Of a stretch of 64,000 nt of DNA, positions 42,333-51,215 are shown one piece after another. The notes under the pieces were generated by a model that saw only the letters and a list, made by a program, of their open reading frames with translations, did not search any database and was not told the DNA's origin. Origin of the DNA: JAICKN01 sp036489565. Lineage in GTDB: Bacteria; Acidobacteriota; Terriglobia; Terriglobales; Acidobacteriaceae. The position numbers and the translations under genes are program-made. Location: contig DASXFN010000019.1 of the NCBI GenBank assembly GCA_036489565.1, forward strand, positions 1 to 64,000, given 5' to 3'. Every line of letters starts with the position of its first letter. The first letter of the stretch is position 1.

Positions 42333-43358
42333 ATGTTAACTGAAGAGAAACAACTCGGGTCAAATATGGCAGAAACCGTTCCACGCACCGTACCGGAACC
42401 TGAGCCTGAACTCAGTTTTTTGTTACCCAAGGACTCAGAGCAGTCAATTCTGAAGTCCCTGTTCCGGAATCTTGACGACTTCTTCTTCCCGAAGAAGTTG
42501 CCCCCACTCGTGCTGACTTCGAAACCTGTTCCCGTCCGCGATATCTGGGGCTTTTACGATAATAAGAAGAACGGGATGGTGGGCTCGACCATTGCGCACA
42601 TTATCCTCATCACGGCGATAATTGTTATTACCATCCTCGGCCGTCGCATCGTCAAAACGATTGTGAAGCCGGATGAAGTCGTCACCTATACCGTGAGCGA
42701 TACCCCAGTTCTGAAGCCGTCCAAAACTCAGGTGGGCGGCGGCGGTGGTGGCGGTGATCGTGACAAATTCCAGGCACCCAAGGGCAAGCTGCCCAAGCAG
42801 GATTTGCAGCAAATAACGCCGCCTATGATGGTGGTGCGCAACCAGAATCCTAAGCTGCAAGTTACGCCGACAGTCGTCGTGCCGCCTCAGGTAAAGATAT
42901 CCATGAACAACATGCCGAACCTGGGCAATCCGATGGCGGCTATTCCGTCCGGTCCTCCTTCCAATGGCGTTGGAGCTAGCGGCGGAATCGGCGCAGGCGC
43001 GGGTGGTGGTGTTGGTGCAGGTGAAGGACCTGGATTCGGCCCTGGGCATGGAGGTGGAACTGGCGGCGGAGTGTTCCGCGTAGGCGGCGGTGTTTCGGCA
43101 CCCAAACCCCTTTCGACTCCTGATCCTGAATACTCAGAAGAAGCCCGCAAGGCGAAATATCAGGGAACTTGCGTTCTGAACCTGATCGTCGGGCCGGATG
43201 GCCGAACAAGCAACATCCATGTGGCCCGCACCCTTGGCCTGGGGTTGGACGAGAAGGCCATTGAAGCAGTTAAGGGATGGACCTTCCAGCCAGCTATGAA
43301 AGATGGCCGCCCGGTCGCGGTTGCGGTTACTGTCCAGGTTGAGTTCCATCTGTACTGA
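42333..43358 (+). CDS. TonB-family energy transducer
   Basis: This 341-residue protein links the inner-membrane proton-motive force to outer-membrane receptors. It has an acidic cytoplasmic head (about 1-85), one membrane helix (AHIILITAIIVITILG) and a periplasmic region. A Gly-rich linker (about 205-250, GASGGIGAGAGGGVGAGEGPGFG) replaces the usual Pro/Lys-rich stretch. The C-terminal TonB domain (about 262-341) contains PEYSEEARKAKYQGTCVLNLIVGPDG and ALG-type strands ending VTVQVEFHLY. The head of more than 80 residues is longer than in E. coli TonB. The start at 42333 is preferred; an ATG at 42366 is possible. ExbB/ExbD are not nearby. Confidence 0.9.
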   Translation: MLTEEKQLGSNMAETVPRTVPEPEPELSFLLPKDSEQSILKSLFRNLDDFFFPKKLPPLVLTSKPVPVRDIWGFYDNKKNGMVGSTIAHIILITAIIVITILGRRIVKTIVKPDEVVTYTVSDTPVLKPSKTQVGGGGGGGDRDKFQAPKGKLPKQDLQQITPPMMVVRNQNPKLQVTPTVVVPPQVKISMNNMPNLGNPMAAIPSGPPSNGVGASGGIGAGAGGGVGAGEGPGFGPGHGGGTGGGVFRVGGGVSAPKPLSTPDPEYSEEARKAKYQGTCVLNLIVGPDGRTSNIHVARTLGLGLDEKAIEAVKGWTFQPAMKDGRPVAVAVTVQVEFHLY

Positions 43359-43375
43359 GTTGATTTGCAAAGCAG

Positions 43376-43405
43376 AAAAAGGCCGCCAATGGCGGCCTTT
43401 TTTTT
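43376..43405. terminator. Intrinsic terminator shared by tonB and murI
   Basis: The stem GGCCGCC-AAT-GGCGGCC is flanked by five A on one side and eight or more T on the other. It lies between the convergent tonB-like and murI genes and can act in both directions. Confidence 0.9.
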
Positions 43406-43431
43406 ACTTTGAATTGCTTTCTGGCCGGTAC

Positions 43432-44253
43432 TTATTCCTTCAGATCCACATGTTGAACAAAATCAATTGGGCGGCCTAAAAATTTCGCACCTAGCCTGCT
43501 GAATTTCTCGACAGAATCCGTAGCGAAAAATTTCAGCGTGGGAGCTTCGTTCGCAGGATTTCTCTGGCCAGCTCCCATCCCTGACTTTTCGATTCCTAAT
43601 TTCTCCGCCACAACCCGGGCCGTGGATTCTGCAGAATCCACGATTTCTACTTCGGGCGGAGTCATTCGGTCGAGCACGGATTTGATCAGCGGGTAGTGCG
43701 TGCATCCCAGAACAAGCACGTCGGCGGACTCAAATCCATCGCTGAATGCTTCATCCAGATAGATGCGCGCGACTTGTTCGGTCACGGAATGCTCCGCCCA
43801 TCCTTCTTCAACGAGCGGCACGAATAATGGGCAAGCTTTTTCTCTGGCCTGAACCCCGCGTGCTTCCAGAGCTTTGCGGTAGGCATGGCTGTTGACCGTT
43901 GCTTCGGTGCCAATCACGACGACTTTGCGTTTTTTGCTGGCCGAGGCGGCGTGCTCAGCTCCGGGTTCCACCACACCCACCACCGGAACGTGTGCCGCTT
44001 GAGCGATTTGATCGAAAGCCAGCGCGGTTGCCGTGTTGCAGGCAATCACCAGCAGGTTCGCGCCCTGCTTTTCTAAAAAATCAGTTGCACCCAAAGCGTA
44101 TTTCGCCACCGTCTCTGCGGACTTTGATCCGTAGGGAAGCCGGGCTGTATCGCCGAAGTAGAGGTAATTGGCATTCGGCACCAACTCCAGCAGCGACTTG
44201 AGCACGGTCAATCCACCCATGCCGGAATCAAAAACACCAATGGTCGTTTGCAT
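43432..44253 (-). CDS. murI: Glutamate racemase
   Basis: MurI makes D-glutamate for peptidoglycan in the cytoplasm. From the ATG at 44253 the protein has 273 residues and starts as expected (TTIGVFDSGMGGLTVLKSL). The frame is open to 44277, but the added residues are not family-like. The two catalytic cysteines are in LVIACNTATALAFD and VLGCTHYPL. The Asp-Ser-Gly and glutamate-binding motifs (YFGDTARLPYGSKS) are present. It is convergent with the tonB-like gene and divergent from proB. Confidence 0.96.
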   Translation of the reverse strand: MQTTIGVFDSGMGGLTVLKSLLELVPNANYLYFGDTARLPYGSKSAETVAKYALGATDFLEKQGANLLVIACNTATALAFDQIAQAAHVPVVGVVEPGAEHAASASKKRKVVVIGTEATVNSHAYRKALEARGVQAREKACPLFVPLVEEGWAEHSVTEQVARIYLDEAFSDGFESADVLVLGCTHYPLIKSVLDRMTPPEVEIVDSAESTARVVAEKLGIEKSGMGAGQRNPANEAPTLKFFATDSVEKFSRLGAKFLGRPIDFVQHVDLKE

Positions 44254-44356
44254 AAATGAAGAATAACTCACGGCCATGAAAATCGCGCAAGTGCCACCTA
44301 GATCGCTTTATCCAACGTGCAGCCCAGACAAAGAATTGTTAGAGTAATACTTACTC

Positions 44357-45109
44357 ATGCGCCTGGTCATCAAAGTCGGCACCAGTCTGATTGCTCCCGG
44401 TGGGCGGATTGACACCGTGCGAATGCGTGCGCTTGTGGACCAGTTGGACCTGCCCAGCCACGAATATCTGATTGTCAGCTCGGGGGCAATTGCTTCTGGC
44501 ATGTTGCATCTTGGCTTGAAGGAGAAGCCCTCCAGCGTGCCCCAGATGCAGGCCTGCGCCGCCGTCGGCCAAAGTCTGCTGATGCATACTTACGAACAGC
44601 TTTTCTTTGGCAAGAAAGTAGTGGCGCAGCTTCTGCTTTCAAACGATGACTTTACTTCGCCGGTGCGCTACAAGAATCTGCAGAATGCTCTGAATGAACT
44701 TTTGAAGCTAGGCGTCGTCCCTGTCATCAATGAGAATGACAGCGTTTCCGTTCGCGAACTTGTAGGCGCGTTTGGTGACAACGACGAGTTGAGCGGCCTG
44801 CTGGCGACCGCTGTAAAGGCGGATTGGCTGCTTTTGCTGACGGATGTGGACGGATTTTATGTGCCCAACGGCAAGCGCCCCAAAATCGTGCGCACCATCC
44901 GCAAACTGACGGCGGAGATGGAAGCCTTGTGCGATGGCCAATCCAAGTTGGGCCGTGGCGGCATGCGATCCAAACTGCGAGCCGCGAAGGTCGCGAGCGA
45001 ATCTGGCGTGCACGTGGCCATCGTGAACGGCCGGCATCCTTCCGCGATTCCATCGGGTATGGAACGTAAAATAGGAACATACTTCCCGCCTGCGAATGGG
45101 AAACGCTGA
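44357..45109 (+). CDS. proB: Glutamate 5-kinase lacking the PUA domain
   Basis: ProB phosphorylates glutamate, the first step to proline. The 250-residue protein covers the amino-acid kinase domain only: VIKVGTSLI, LIVSSGAIASGM, VPVINENDSVSV, FGDNDELS, LLTDVDGFY and GRGGMRSKLRAAKVA. The C-terminal PUA domain found in E. coli ProB (367 residues) is absent. The gene ends cleanly before proA with no sign of a frameshift, so this is a naturally short form as seen in some other bacteria. The proA start overlaps or nearly touches its stop codon, indicating a proBA operon. Confidence 0.95.
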   Translation: MRLVIKVGTSLIAPGGRIDTVRMRALVDQLDLPSHEYLIVSSGAIASGMLHLGLKEKPSSVPQMQACAAVGQSLLMHTYEQLFFGKKVVAQLLLSNDDFTSPVRYKNLQNALNELLKLGVVPVINENDSVSVRELVGAFGDNDELSGLLATAVKADWLLLLTDVDGFYVPNGKRPKIVRTIRKLTAEMEALCDGQSKLGRGGMRSKLRAAKVASESGVHVAIVNGRHPSAIPSGMERKIGTYFPPANGKR

Positions 45110-45110
45110 T

Positions 45111-46367
45111 ATGGCGACCTCTGTGATTGCGCAACCGACAACTCGCGAAAAGCTCCTGCGCGCGCGCAAGGCGGCGGCGGAACTCGCTCAATTTTCGACG
45201 GAGCAAAAAAACTCTCTATTGTTGGCCATCGCTAGCGCTATCGAAGCGAATGCCGCGAGCATTCTGCAGGCGAACGAAAAAGATTTAGAGCTGTCCGGCC
45301 TGGAAGGCGCCATGCGGGAGCGGTTGACGTTGAATCCCAAACGCGTTGCGGAGATGGCCAAAGGCGTGCGCGATGTCGCTGCGCTGGCTGATCCAGTGGA
45401 TGAGACGGTTTCTGAATGGACGTTGCCCAACGGACTACGCATTCGCAAGGTACGCGTGCCGTTGGGTGTGGTCGGGATCATCTACGAATCGCGTCCCAAC
45501 GTCACCGTGGACACGGTCGCGCTCACGCTGAAGACTGGCAACGCGATTGTGTTGCGAGGCGGGAAAGAGGCTATTCACAGCAATCAGCGCTTGGTAGAAA
45601 TTTTAAATAGCGTGAAGGGCATTCCGGACGGAGCCATTGAATTGCTCGATTCAACTACGCGTGAATCGGTGGGCGAGCTGATTAAAGCCCGAGGACTAGT
45701 GGATGTGATTGTCCCACGCGGCGGCGAAGGCTTGATTTCGTTCGTGGTGGAAAATTCCACGGTCCCGGTAATTGAGACCGGGGCGGGGAACTGCCATGTC
45801 TTCGTGGATGAGTCAGCCGATCTGGCAATGGCAGACTCGATTGTGATCAATGCCAAAACGCAGCGGCCTTCGGTCTGCAATGCGGCGGAAAAATTATTGG
45901 TGCATAAAAGCATAGCCGCGGAGTATGTGCCGCATATCGTGAAAAAGCTGATTGACGCTGGCGTCGAAGTTCGCGGGGATGCGGAGATCTGCAAGCTTGC
46001 CTCGGGTCAGGCTGTGGCCCCGGCAAGCGAACAGGATTGGAGTGAGGAGTACCTCAGACTCTGCATGGCGGTGCATGTGGTTTCCGATGTGGACGAAGCC
46101 ATTCGCCACATTAATCAGTATTCCACCAAGCACTCGGATTCCATCGTTACGAGTGTGGAAGAAAATGCGCGGCGCTTTCTTCGCTTGGTGGATTCGGCCG
46201 CAGTGTACTGGAATGCTTCCACGCGATTTACCGACGGCGCGGAGTTCGGCTTTGGCGCGGAGATGGGTATCAGCACACAGAAACTCCACTGCCGCGGGCC
46301 ATTCGCCTTAACCGAGTTGACTTCGACTAAATTTGAAGTAGTGGGAACGGGACAGATCAGGAAGTAG
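45111..46367 (+). CDS. proA: Gamma-glutamyl phosphate reductase
   Basis: ProA reduces glutamyl-5-phosphate to the semialdehyde with NADPH, the second step of proline synthesis. The ATG at 45111 lies one base after the proB stop with GGGAAA upstream; an overlapping start at 45096 is also open. The 418 residues show the aldehyde-dehydrogenase-like fold, with VRVPLGVVGIIYESRPNVTVD, ALTLKTGNAIVLRGGKEA and the catalytic Cys in QRPSVCNAAEKLLVH. The C-terminal EMGISTQKLHCRGPFALTELTS is the family ending. It is co-transcribed with proB. Confidence 0.96.
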   Translation: MATSVIAQPTTREKLLRARKAAAELAQFSTEQKNSLLLAIASAIEANAASILQANEKDLELSGLEGAMRERLTLNPKRVAEMAKGVRDVAALADPVDETVSEWTLPNGLRIRKVRVPLGVVGIIYESRPNVTVDTVALTLKTGNAIVLRGGKEAIHSNQRLVEILNSVKGIPDGAIELLDSTTRESVGELIKARGLVDVIVPRGGEGLISFVVENSTVPVIETGAGNCHVFVDESADLAMADSIVINAKTQRPSVCNAAEKLLVHKSIAAEYVPHIVKKLIDAGVEVRGDAEICKLASGQAVAPASEQDWSEEYLRLCMAVHVVSDVDEAIRHINQYSTKHSDSIVTSVEENARRFLRLVDSAAVYWNASTRFTDGAEFGFGAEMGISTQKLHCRGPFALTELTSTKFEVVGTGQIRK

Positions 46368-46421
46368 ATTGTTCTAGCGGTTTGCCAGCGTTGCGACTTC
46401 GCCAAATTTAATATTCGAAAT

Positions 46422-46736
46422 ATGTTCGTGATTGATTCAACAATTGATCGCCTAATCCGGCAAGCGATCCGCGAAAAGCGTCTTATGCGCTTCATCTACA
46501 CAGGCAAAGTGCGGGTGGTCGAACCCCATGACTACGGCGTGCAGAACGGAAAATTGCGTTTGCTTTCGTACCAGATTGGTGGCGAGAGCAATAGCGGAGC
46601 ATTACCCGCATGGCGGTGGATTGATGTGGGTAATATGTCCGAAGTCAGCATCGAAGACACCACGTTCAAAGGCAGCCGCGGGCCTGACTCGATGCAGCAT
46701 CACAAGTGGGACGAACTTTACGCGCGTGTCGCTTAA
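46422..46736 (+). CDS. Stand-alone WYL-like domain protein
   Basis: This 104-residue protein looks like a WYL domain (SH3-like fold) without the usual helix-turn-helix. It has RQAIREKRLMRFIYTGKVRVVEPHDYG, LRLLSYQIGGES and a final strand region (WRWIDVGNMSEVSIEDTTF). WYL domains bind ligands or nucleic acid and often control transcription or DNA-repair enzymes. It lies 54 bases after proA on the same strand and converges with serB. The family assignment is by pattern and could be wrong; no partner HTH gene is adjacent. Confidence 0.65.
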   Translation: MFVIDSTIDRLIRQAIREKRLMRFIYTGKVRVVEPHDYGVQNGKLRLLSYQIGGESNSGALPAWRWIDVGNMSEVSIEDTTFKGSRGPDSMQHHKWDELYARVA

Positions 46737-46759
46737 GCTTTGTGTCGCTCAGTTCTGGT

Positions 46760-47989
46760 TCACTTCTGCGCAGCGATTGCGTGAAGATCGCGGTCGCGCA
46801 CGCCAATTAAATACAACAAACTGTCGAGCCCTAAGAAAGACAGCGAGTGGTTCGCGCTCTTGCGTACCAGCGGCTTGGCGTGGAAAGCGATGCCCATGCC
46901 GGCAATGCTGAGCATGGGAAGGTCGTTGGCGCCGTCGCCAATTGCTACGACTTGATCGAGTGAGATGTTTTCTTTCTTCGCGATCTCCTGTAGCAGTTCT
47001 GCCTTCCGCTTGCCATCTACGATTTCGCCCCGGACCTTGCCGGTGACCACGCCGCCCGCAATTTCTAGTTCGTTGGCGAAAACGTAATCAATCCCCAATC
47101 GCTGCCGCAAATACTCCCCGAAGAAGGTAAATCCGCCGGAAAGGATCGCGGTTTTATATCCCAGCAGGTTGAGTGCGGAAATCAGGCGCTCGGCGCCTTC
47201 CGCGAGCGGGATTGCCTCCAGAACTTTTTTCAACTCTTCTTCAGGTAAGCCGCCCAGCAGCGATAGCCTCTTGGTGAAACTTTGTTTGAAGTCTAGTTCG
47301 CCGCGCATGGCGGCCGCCGTAATTTTTGCAACTTCATCTCCTACGCCTTTCAGCTTTGCAAGTTCGTCGATCACTTCGCCCTGAATCAGGGTTGAGTCCA
47401 TATCGAAGGCGAACAGTCGGCGGTTGCGCCGGTGAATGCTCTCGCGCTGAAAAGCGATATCAAAGTTGAATGTTTGCGTCAGGGCCATCAGGTCAGCGCG
47501 CAGGGTGGCAGAAGAATCGGTTTCGCCGCTGATTTCAAGTTCAATGCAGGCATTGGTGTTGGGATTATTTCCGGTCAGTGACAGCCGTCCCGAGAGCCGT
47601 TCAATGCGATCAATATTCAAGGCATTGTCGGAAATCGAAGCGCTTACCCGCGCCAGTTGTTCCGCCGTAATGATCCGGCCCAGCACCGAAATAATGAACC
47701 GGTGCTTACCCTGCGTTCCCACCCAATGTTCAAAAGCCTGCTGATTGATGGGCGTGAATTTTACCTGGAGGTCAAGTTCATGCGCCTGCACTATGAGTTC
47801 TTTTTTGAGCGGTGTAAATTCTTTTCCTGCAGGAATTTCAATCAGTATGGCAAGAGCCAGCGTTTCATGCACGACGGCCTGTCCAATGTCGAGAATGCGC
47901 ACGTCGTAAGTGGCAAGAATGTTTGCGAGAGAACTGGTTTGGCCTGGCTTGTCCCCGCCGGAAAGATTAATGAGGATATATTTGCTCAT
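46760..47989 (-). CDS. serB: Phosphoserine phosphatase with N-terminal ACT domains
   Basis: SerB hydrolyses O-phosphoserine to serine, the last step of serine synthesis. From the ATG at 47989 the protein has 409 residues. The N-terminal part (about 1-175) forms two ACT-like regulatory domains (YILINLSGGDKPGQTSSLANIL, HRFIISVLGRIITAEQL). The C-terminal HAD phosphatase domain has DMDSTLIQGEVID (DxDxT), ILSGGFTFF, the Lys region and AIGDGANDLPML. An N-terminal extension to 48043 is open but not family-like. Two ACT domains resemble the mycobacterial SerB2 layout. It is followed by the mutase gene on the same strand, 61 bases upstream. Confidence 0.93.
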   Translation of the reverse strand: MSKYILINLSGGDKPGQTSSLANILATYDVRILDIGQAVVHETLALAILIEIPAGKEFTPLKKELIVQAHELDLQVKFTPINQQAFEHWVGTQGKHRFIISVLGRIITAEQLARVSASISDNALNIDRIERLSGRLSLTGNNPNTNACIELEISGETDSSATLRADLMALTQTFNFDIAFQRESIHRRNRRLFAFDMDSTLIQGEVIDELAKLKGVGDEVAKITAAAMRGELDFKQSFTKRLSLLGGLPEEELKKVLEAIPLAEGAERLISALNLLGYKTAILSGGFTFFGEYLRQRLGIDYVFANELEIAGGVVTGKVRGEIVDGKRKAELLQEIAKKENISLDQVVAIGDGANDLPMLSIAGMGIAFHAKPLVRKSANHSLSFLGLDSLLYLIGVRDRDLHAIAAQK

Positions 47990-48049
47990 GAAAATGTGAA
48001 GGCGACTTATTAGATTAACAGGACGTTGCGCTGAAGATTGCAACAGGAA

Positions 48050-49843
48050 TCATGCGATACTTACTTCCGTGTAGCTTCCAAATACCTCGCGTAATGCCTC
48101 GCAAATCTCGCCCACCGTCGCATAGGCTCTTACAGCCTCAATAATGAAGGGCATGGTATTGGCGGGCGACACGCCATGGGCCTCGGCTTTCGGCTCTTGC
48201 GCCGCTGCCTTCTGCAACGCACTCAAGCAGCGCCGGACTTCCTCATTCGAGCGGCGCGATCGCAACGCTTTCAGCTTGGCCGATTGGCTGACGGCAACGC
48301 TTTCGTCAATATAGAGAGTGGATGGAGCCTCTTCCTGGACGCTAAATTCGTTCACCCCGACGATGACCTTTTCTTTGGCTTCCACCGCGCGCTGGTATTG
48401 ATACGAAGCCTCCGCAATCTCTTTCTGCGGATAGCCGCGTTCGATGGCCTTCACCATTCCGCCCATGGCATCAAGCTTGCCAAAATAGTCGAAGGCGCCT
48501 TGTTCCATGGCCAGCGTCAAGGTTTCGAGAAAATAAGATCCACCCAAGGGATCCACCGTCTGCGTCACGCCTGATTCGTAGGCGATGATCTGCTGCGTGC
48601 GCAGAGCAATGCGAGCAGCTTCTTCGGTGGGCAACGCCAGGGCTTCATCGTACGCGTCCGTGTGAAGGGACTGCGTGCCTCCCAGTACCGCGGCCAGCGC
48701 CTGGATCGCCACCCGGGAAATATTATTCATCGGTTGCTGCGCGGGAAGGGAAACGCCCGCCGTTTGAGTATGAAAACGCATAAGCCATGTACGCGGGTTT
48801 TTCGCTCCGAACCTGTCTTTCATGACCTGGTACCAGATCTTGCGCGCCGCCCGGTACTTGGCGATCTCCTCAAAAAAGTCATTGTGCGCATTGAAGAAAA
48901 AGCTGAGCCGCGGGCCAAATTCGTCCACATCCAAGCCGCGCCTTCGCGCCCATTCCACATATTCCACGCCGTCATACAGCGTGAAAGCCAGCTCTTGCAG
49001 CGCCGTCGAGCCTGCTTCTCGAATGTGATAACCGCTAATTGAGATGGTATTAAATCGCGGCGTGAACTCTGAGCCAAACTCAAATGTATCCACCACCAGT
49101 CGCATGGAAGGTACAGGCGGATAGATATATTCCTTCTGCGCAATGTACTCTTTCAGAATGTCATTTTGCAGCGTGCCGGAAATCTTTTTCCAGTCGGCTC
49201 CCTGCTTCTCCGCGACGACCAAATACATCGCCCACAGCACCGATGCCGGAGAATTAATGGTCATCGAGACCGTCGTTTTCTCCAGATCAATGCCCGAGAA
49301 TAGAACTTCCATGTCTTCGAGCGAATCAATGGCCACGCCGCATTTGCCGACCTCGCCTTCGCTTGCGGGATGGTCGGAGTCATAGCCCATTAGCGTAGGT
49401 AGATCAAAGGCGACCGACAGTCCGCCTCCCCCTTGTTCCAACAAGTAACGATAGCGCTGGTTGGTTTCTTCAGGCGAAGCGAAGCCCGAGAACTGACGCA
49501 TGGTGAAAAGTTTGCCGCGATAGCCATTCGCATGAATGCCGCGAGTAAACGGCGGCTGGCCCGGATTTCCTGAATGCTCCTCGGAATTCCAATCCGCGGG
49601 AAAGTCAGCATGCGTGTACAAACGTCGAACCGGAGCACCCGAAATTGTGGTGAATCGGGCCGGGCCATTCTTCTCCAGATTCACGCCGCTCGCCGCGCCA
49701 ATAGGTCTTTCCGGGGATTTCTCCAGCGCAGGCGCAAGCGTCTGCGCTGCCCAGTCATTCTCGCGGGCAGAGGGATGCCTTTCTTCCATGACATCCGCAA
49801 TCGGATTTTCAGCGACTAGCGGTTTAGATGGTGTTTCCGCCAT
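48050..49843 (-). CDS. Methylmalonyl-CoA mutase, large (catalytic) subunit without B12 domain
   Basis: This 597-residue protein covers only the substrate-binding TIM-barrel part of the mutase, which interconverts succinyl-CoA and (R)-methylmalonyl-CoA. Motifs are RLYTHADFPADW, FTRGIHANGYRGKLFTMRQFSGF, GGGGLSVAFDLPTLMGYDSD, FRFHTQTAGVSLPAQQPMNN-like MRFHTQTAGVSL, and GGTQSLHTDAYDEA. The cobalamin-binding DxHxxG domain is missing, so a separate small subunit (McmA2/MeaB-type neighbourhood) must be elsewhere. The N-terminal 70 residues (AENPIADVMEERHPS...) form an extra region not needed for catalysis. Isobutyryl- or ethylmalonyl-CoA mutase are less likely alternatives. Confidence 0.9.
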   Translation of the reverse strand: MAETPSKPLVAENPIADVMEERHPSARENDWAAQTLAPALEKSPERPIGAASGVNLEKNGPARFTTISGAPVRRLYTHADFPADWNSEEHSGNPGQPPFTRGIHANGYRGKLFTMRQFSGFASPEETNQRYRYLLEQGGGGLSVAFDLPTLMGYDSDHPASEGEVGKCGVAIDSLEDMEVLFSGIDLEKTTVSMTINSPASVLWAMYLVVAEKQGADWKKISGTLQNDILKEYIAQKEYIYPPVPSMRLVVDTFEFGSEFTPRFNTISISGYHIREAGSTALQELAFTLYDGVEYVEWARRRGLDVDEFGPRLSFFFNAHNDFFEEIAKYRAARKIWYQVMKDRFGAKNPRTWLMRFHTQTAGVSLPAQQPMNNISRVAIQALAAVLGGTQSLHTDAYDEALALPTEEAARIALRTQQIIAYESGVTQTVDPLGGSYFLETLTLAMEQGAFDYFGKLDAMGGMVKAIERGYPQKEIAEASYQYQRAVEAKEKVIVGVNEFSVQEEAPSTLYIDESVAVSQSAKLKALRSRRSNEEVRRCLSALQKAAAQEPKAEAHGVSPANTMPFIIEAVRAYATVGEICEALREVFGSYTEVSIA

Positions 49844-50192
49844 AGGCCCTCGCGACTTTGATCATAGATCATTAGGAGGACTCAAGCCTTGGGGCAAGAT
49901 TGCGGCCGATCGTCTCAGCGCAGGGCGTGTGATTTCGTTGTCTTATGTTTAGGTTGCCCGATCCCATCCAATAGCCCCCCAGCCAGGTAGCTGACGGTTC
50001 ACCGTTGCATCCATTACAATCAATAGATCAAAACATATCGGCTTCAGGCAGGTAACCGGAACAGCGGAAAAACTCAAGATCAGCATTCAATATCAAGAAT
50101 AGGCGTAAAAAATCGAAGAGCCTCCGCCAGATCAGCTCCAGAACATTGCACAAACGTTTCCACAATATTAGTAGAGTTTTGCTGGACAAGAA
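49844..50192. other. Divergent intergenic region between the mutase gene and glyQ
   Basis: These 349 bases should hold promoters for both divergent genes. A CTGACG...TACAAT pair with 18-base spacing (49991-50020) is a weak candidate for glyQ. No riboswitch core (for example a cobalamin box upstream of the B12-dependent mutase), tRNA or terminator is recognised. Confidence 0.4.
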
Positions 50193-51215
50193 TTGACATC
50201 TGACAAGCCCAACTCGCTCACCTACCAGGGACTTATCCTGCGCCTGCAATCCTTCTGGGCGGCACGTGGATGTGTTTTGCAGCAGCCCCATGACGTGGAA
50301 GTCGGCGCGGGCACCATGGCTCCGGAGACTTTTCTGCGGGTTTTAGGTCCGAAGCCCTATAAAGTTGCATACGTTCAGCCTTCGAGGCGGCCAGCGGATG
50401 GACGTTACGGCGAGAATCCCAACCGCCTGTTCAAGCACATGCAGCTTCAGGTGATTCTGAAGCCTCCGCCGCAAAATGTGCAGGAGCTTTATCTCGAATC
50501 TTTAGCCGCAATCGGAATCGACCTTCGGCAACATGACATCAAGTTTGAAGAAGACAATTGGGAGTCGCCAACGCTGGGTGCATGGGGCATCGGCTGGCAG
50601 GTCATGCTCGATGGCCTTGAAATTACCCAGTTCACGTATTTCCAGCAATGCGGCGGAGTTGATCTCGACCCGATTTGTGCCGAACTCACGTATGGTCTGG
50701 AGCGTATCGCCGCGTTTTTGCAAGATGTAAACAGCATTTATGACATCGTCTGGGCGCGCGATCCCGAGACAGGCCATGAAGTGAAATACGGCGATGTGCG
50801 GCTTGCCGATGAGTTGCAGTTTTCTGTATATAACTTTGAAGAAGCGGATGTCGAAAAGACCTGGAAGCACTTCGAACTTTACGAAGCTGAGTGTAAATCG
50901 CTCATCGGTAAATATTCCGCCTTGGGTCAAGATCGCAAGCCAGAAGACCGTAAGTCGATGATCGCCGTGAAGAAGCGCTTTCCTCTGCTGGGCGCCTACG
51001 ATCTATGTCTGAAGTGTTCGCACCTGTTCAACATTCTCGACGCTCGTGGCGCGATTTCTGTCACCGAACGAGTAGGGGTGATTGCCCGTGTGCGAACTTT
51101 GGCCGTGGGAATCGCCAAGGCATGGGTGGACCAGCAGAATGCTTCTGAAGACAGAGAAGAGCTTGCGCCTGCCGCGAAAAAGGCGAACAAGAAGGAATTC
51201 GTGCCCGTATCGTGA
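50193..51215 (+). CDS. glyQ: Glycine-tRNA ligase alpha subunit
   Basis: This is the catalytic subunit of the heterotetrameric bacterial glycyl-tRNA synthetase (class II). The start is TTG at 50193, directly before SDKPNSLTYQGLILRLQSFW; no ATG is available. The 340 residues contain WAARGCVLQQPHDVEVGAGTMAPETFLRVLGPKPYKVAYVQPSRRPADGRYGENPNR (the motif 1-2 region), GIGWQVMLDGLEITQFTYFQQ and AELTYGLERIA (motif 3 Arg). A Lys-rich tail (AKKANKKEF) extends it past the usual ~300 residues. glyS follows after a 308-base spacer that carries a hairpin repeat. Confidence 0.95.
   Translation: MTSDKPNSLTYQGLILRLQSFWAARGCVLQQPHDVEVGAGTMAPETFLRVLGPKPYKVAYVQPSRRPADGRYGENPNRLFKHMQLQVILKPPPQNVQELYLESLAAIGIDLRQHDIKFEEDNWESPTLGAWGIGWQVMLDGLEITQFTYFQQCGGVDLDPICAELTYGLERIAAFLQDVNSIYDIVWARDPETGHEVKYGDVRLADELQFSVYNFEEADVEKTWKHFELYEAECKSLIGKYSALGQDRKPEDRKSMIAVKKRFPLLGAYDLCLKCSHLFNILDARGAISVTERVGVIARVRTLAVGIAKAWVDQQNASEDREELAPAAKKANKKEFVPVS

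Noticed and set aside
49844..50192. Cobalamin riboswitch upstream of the mutase gene
   Set aside because: The conserved B12-box sequence is not present on either strand.
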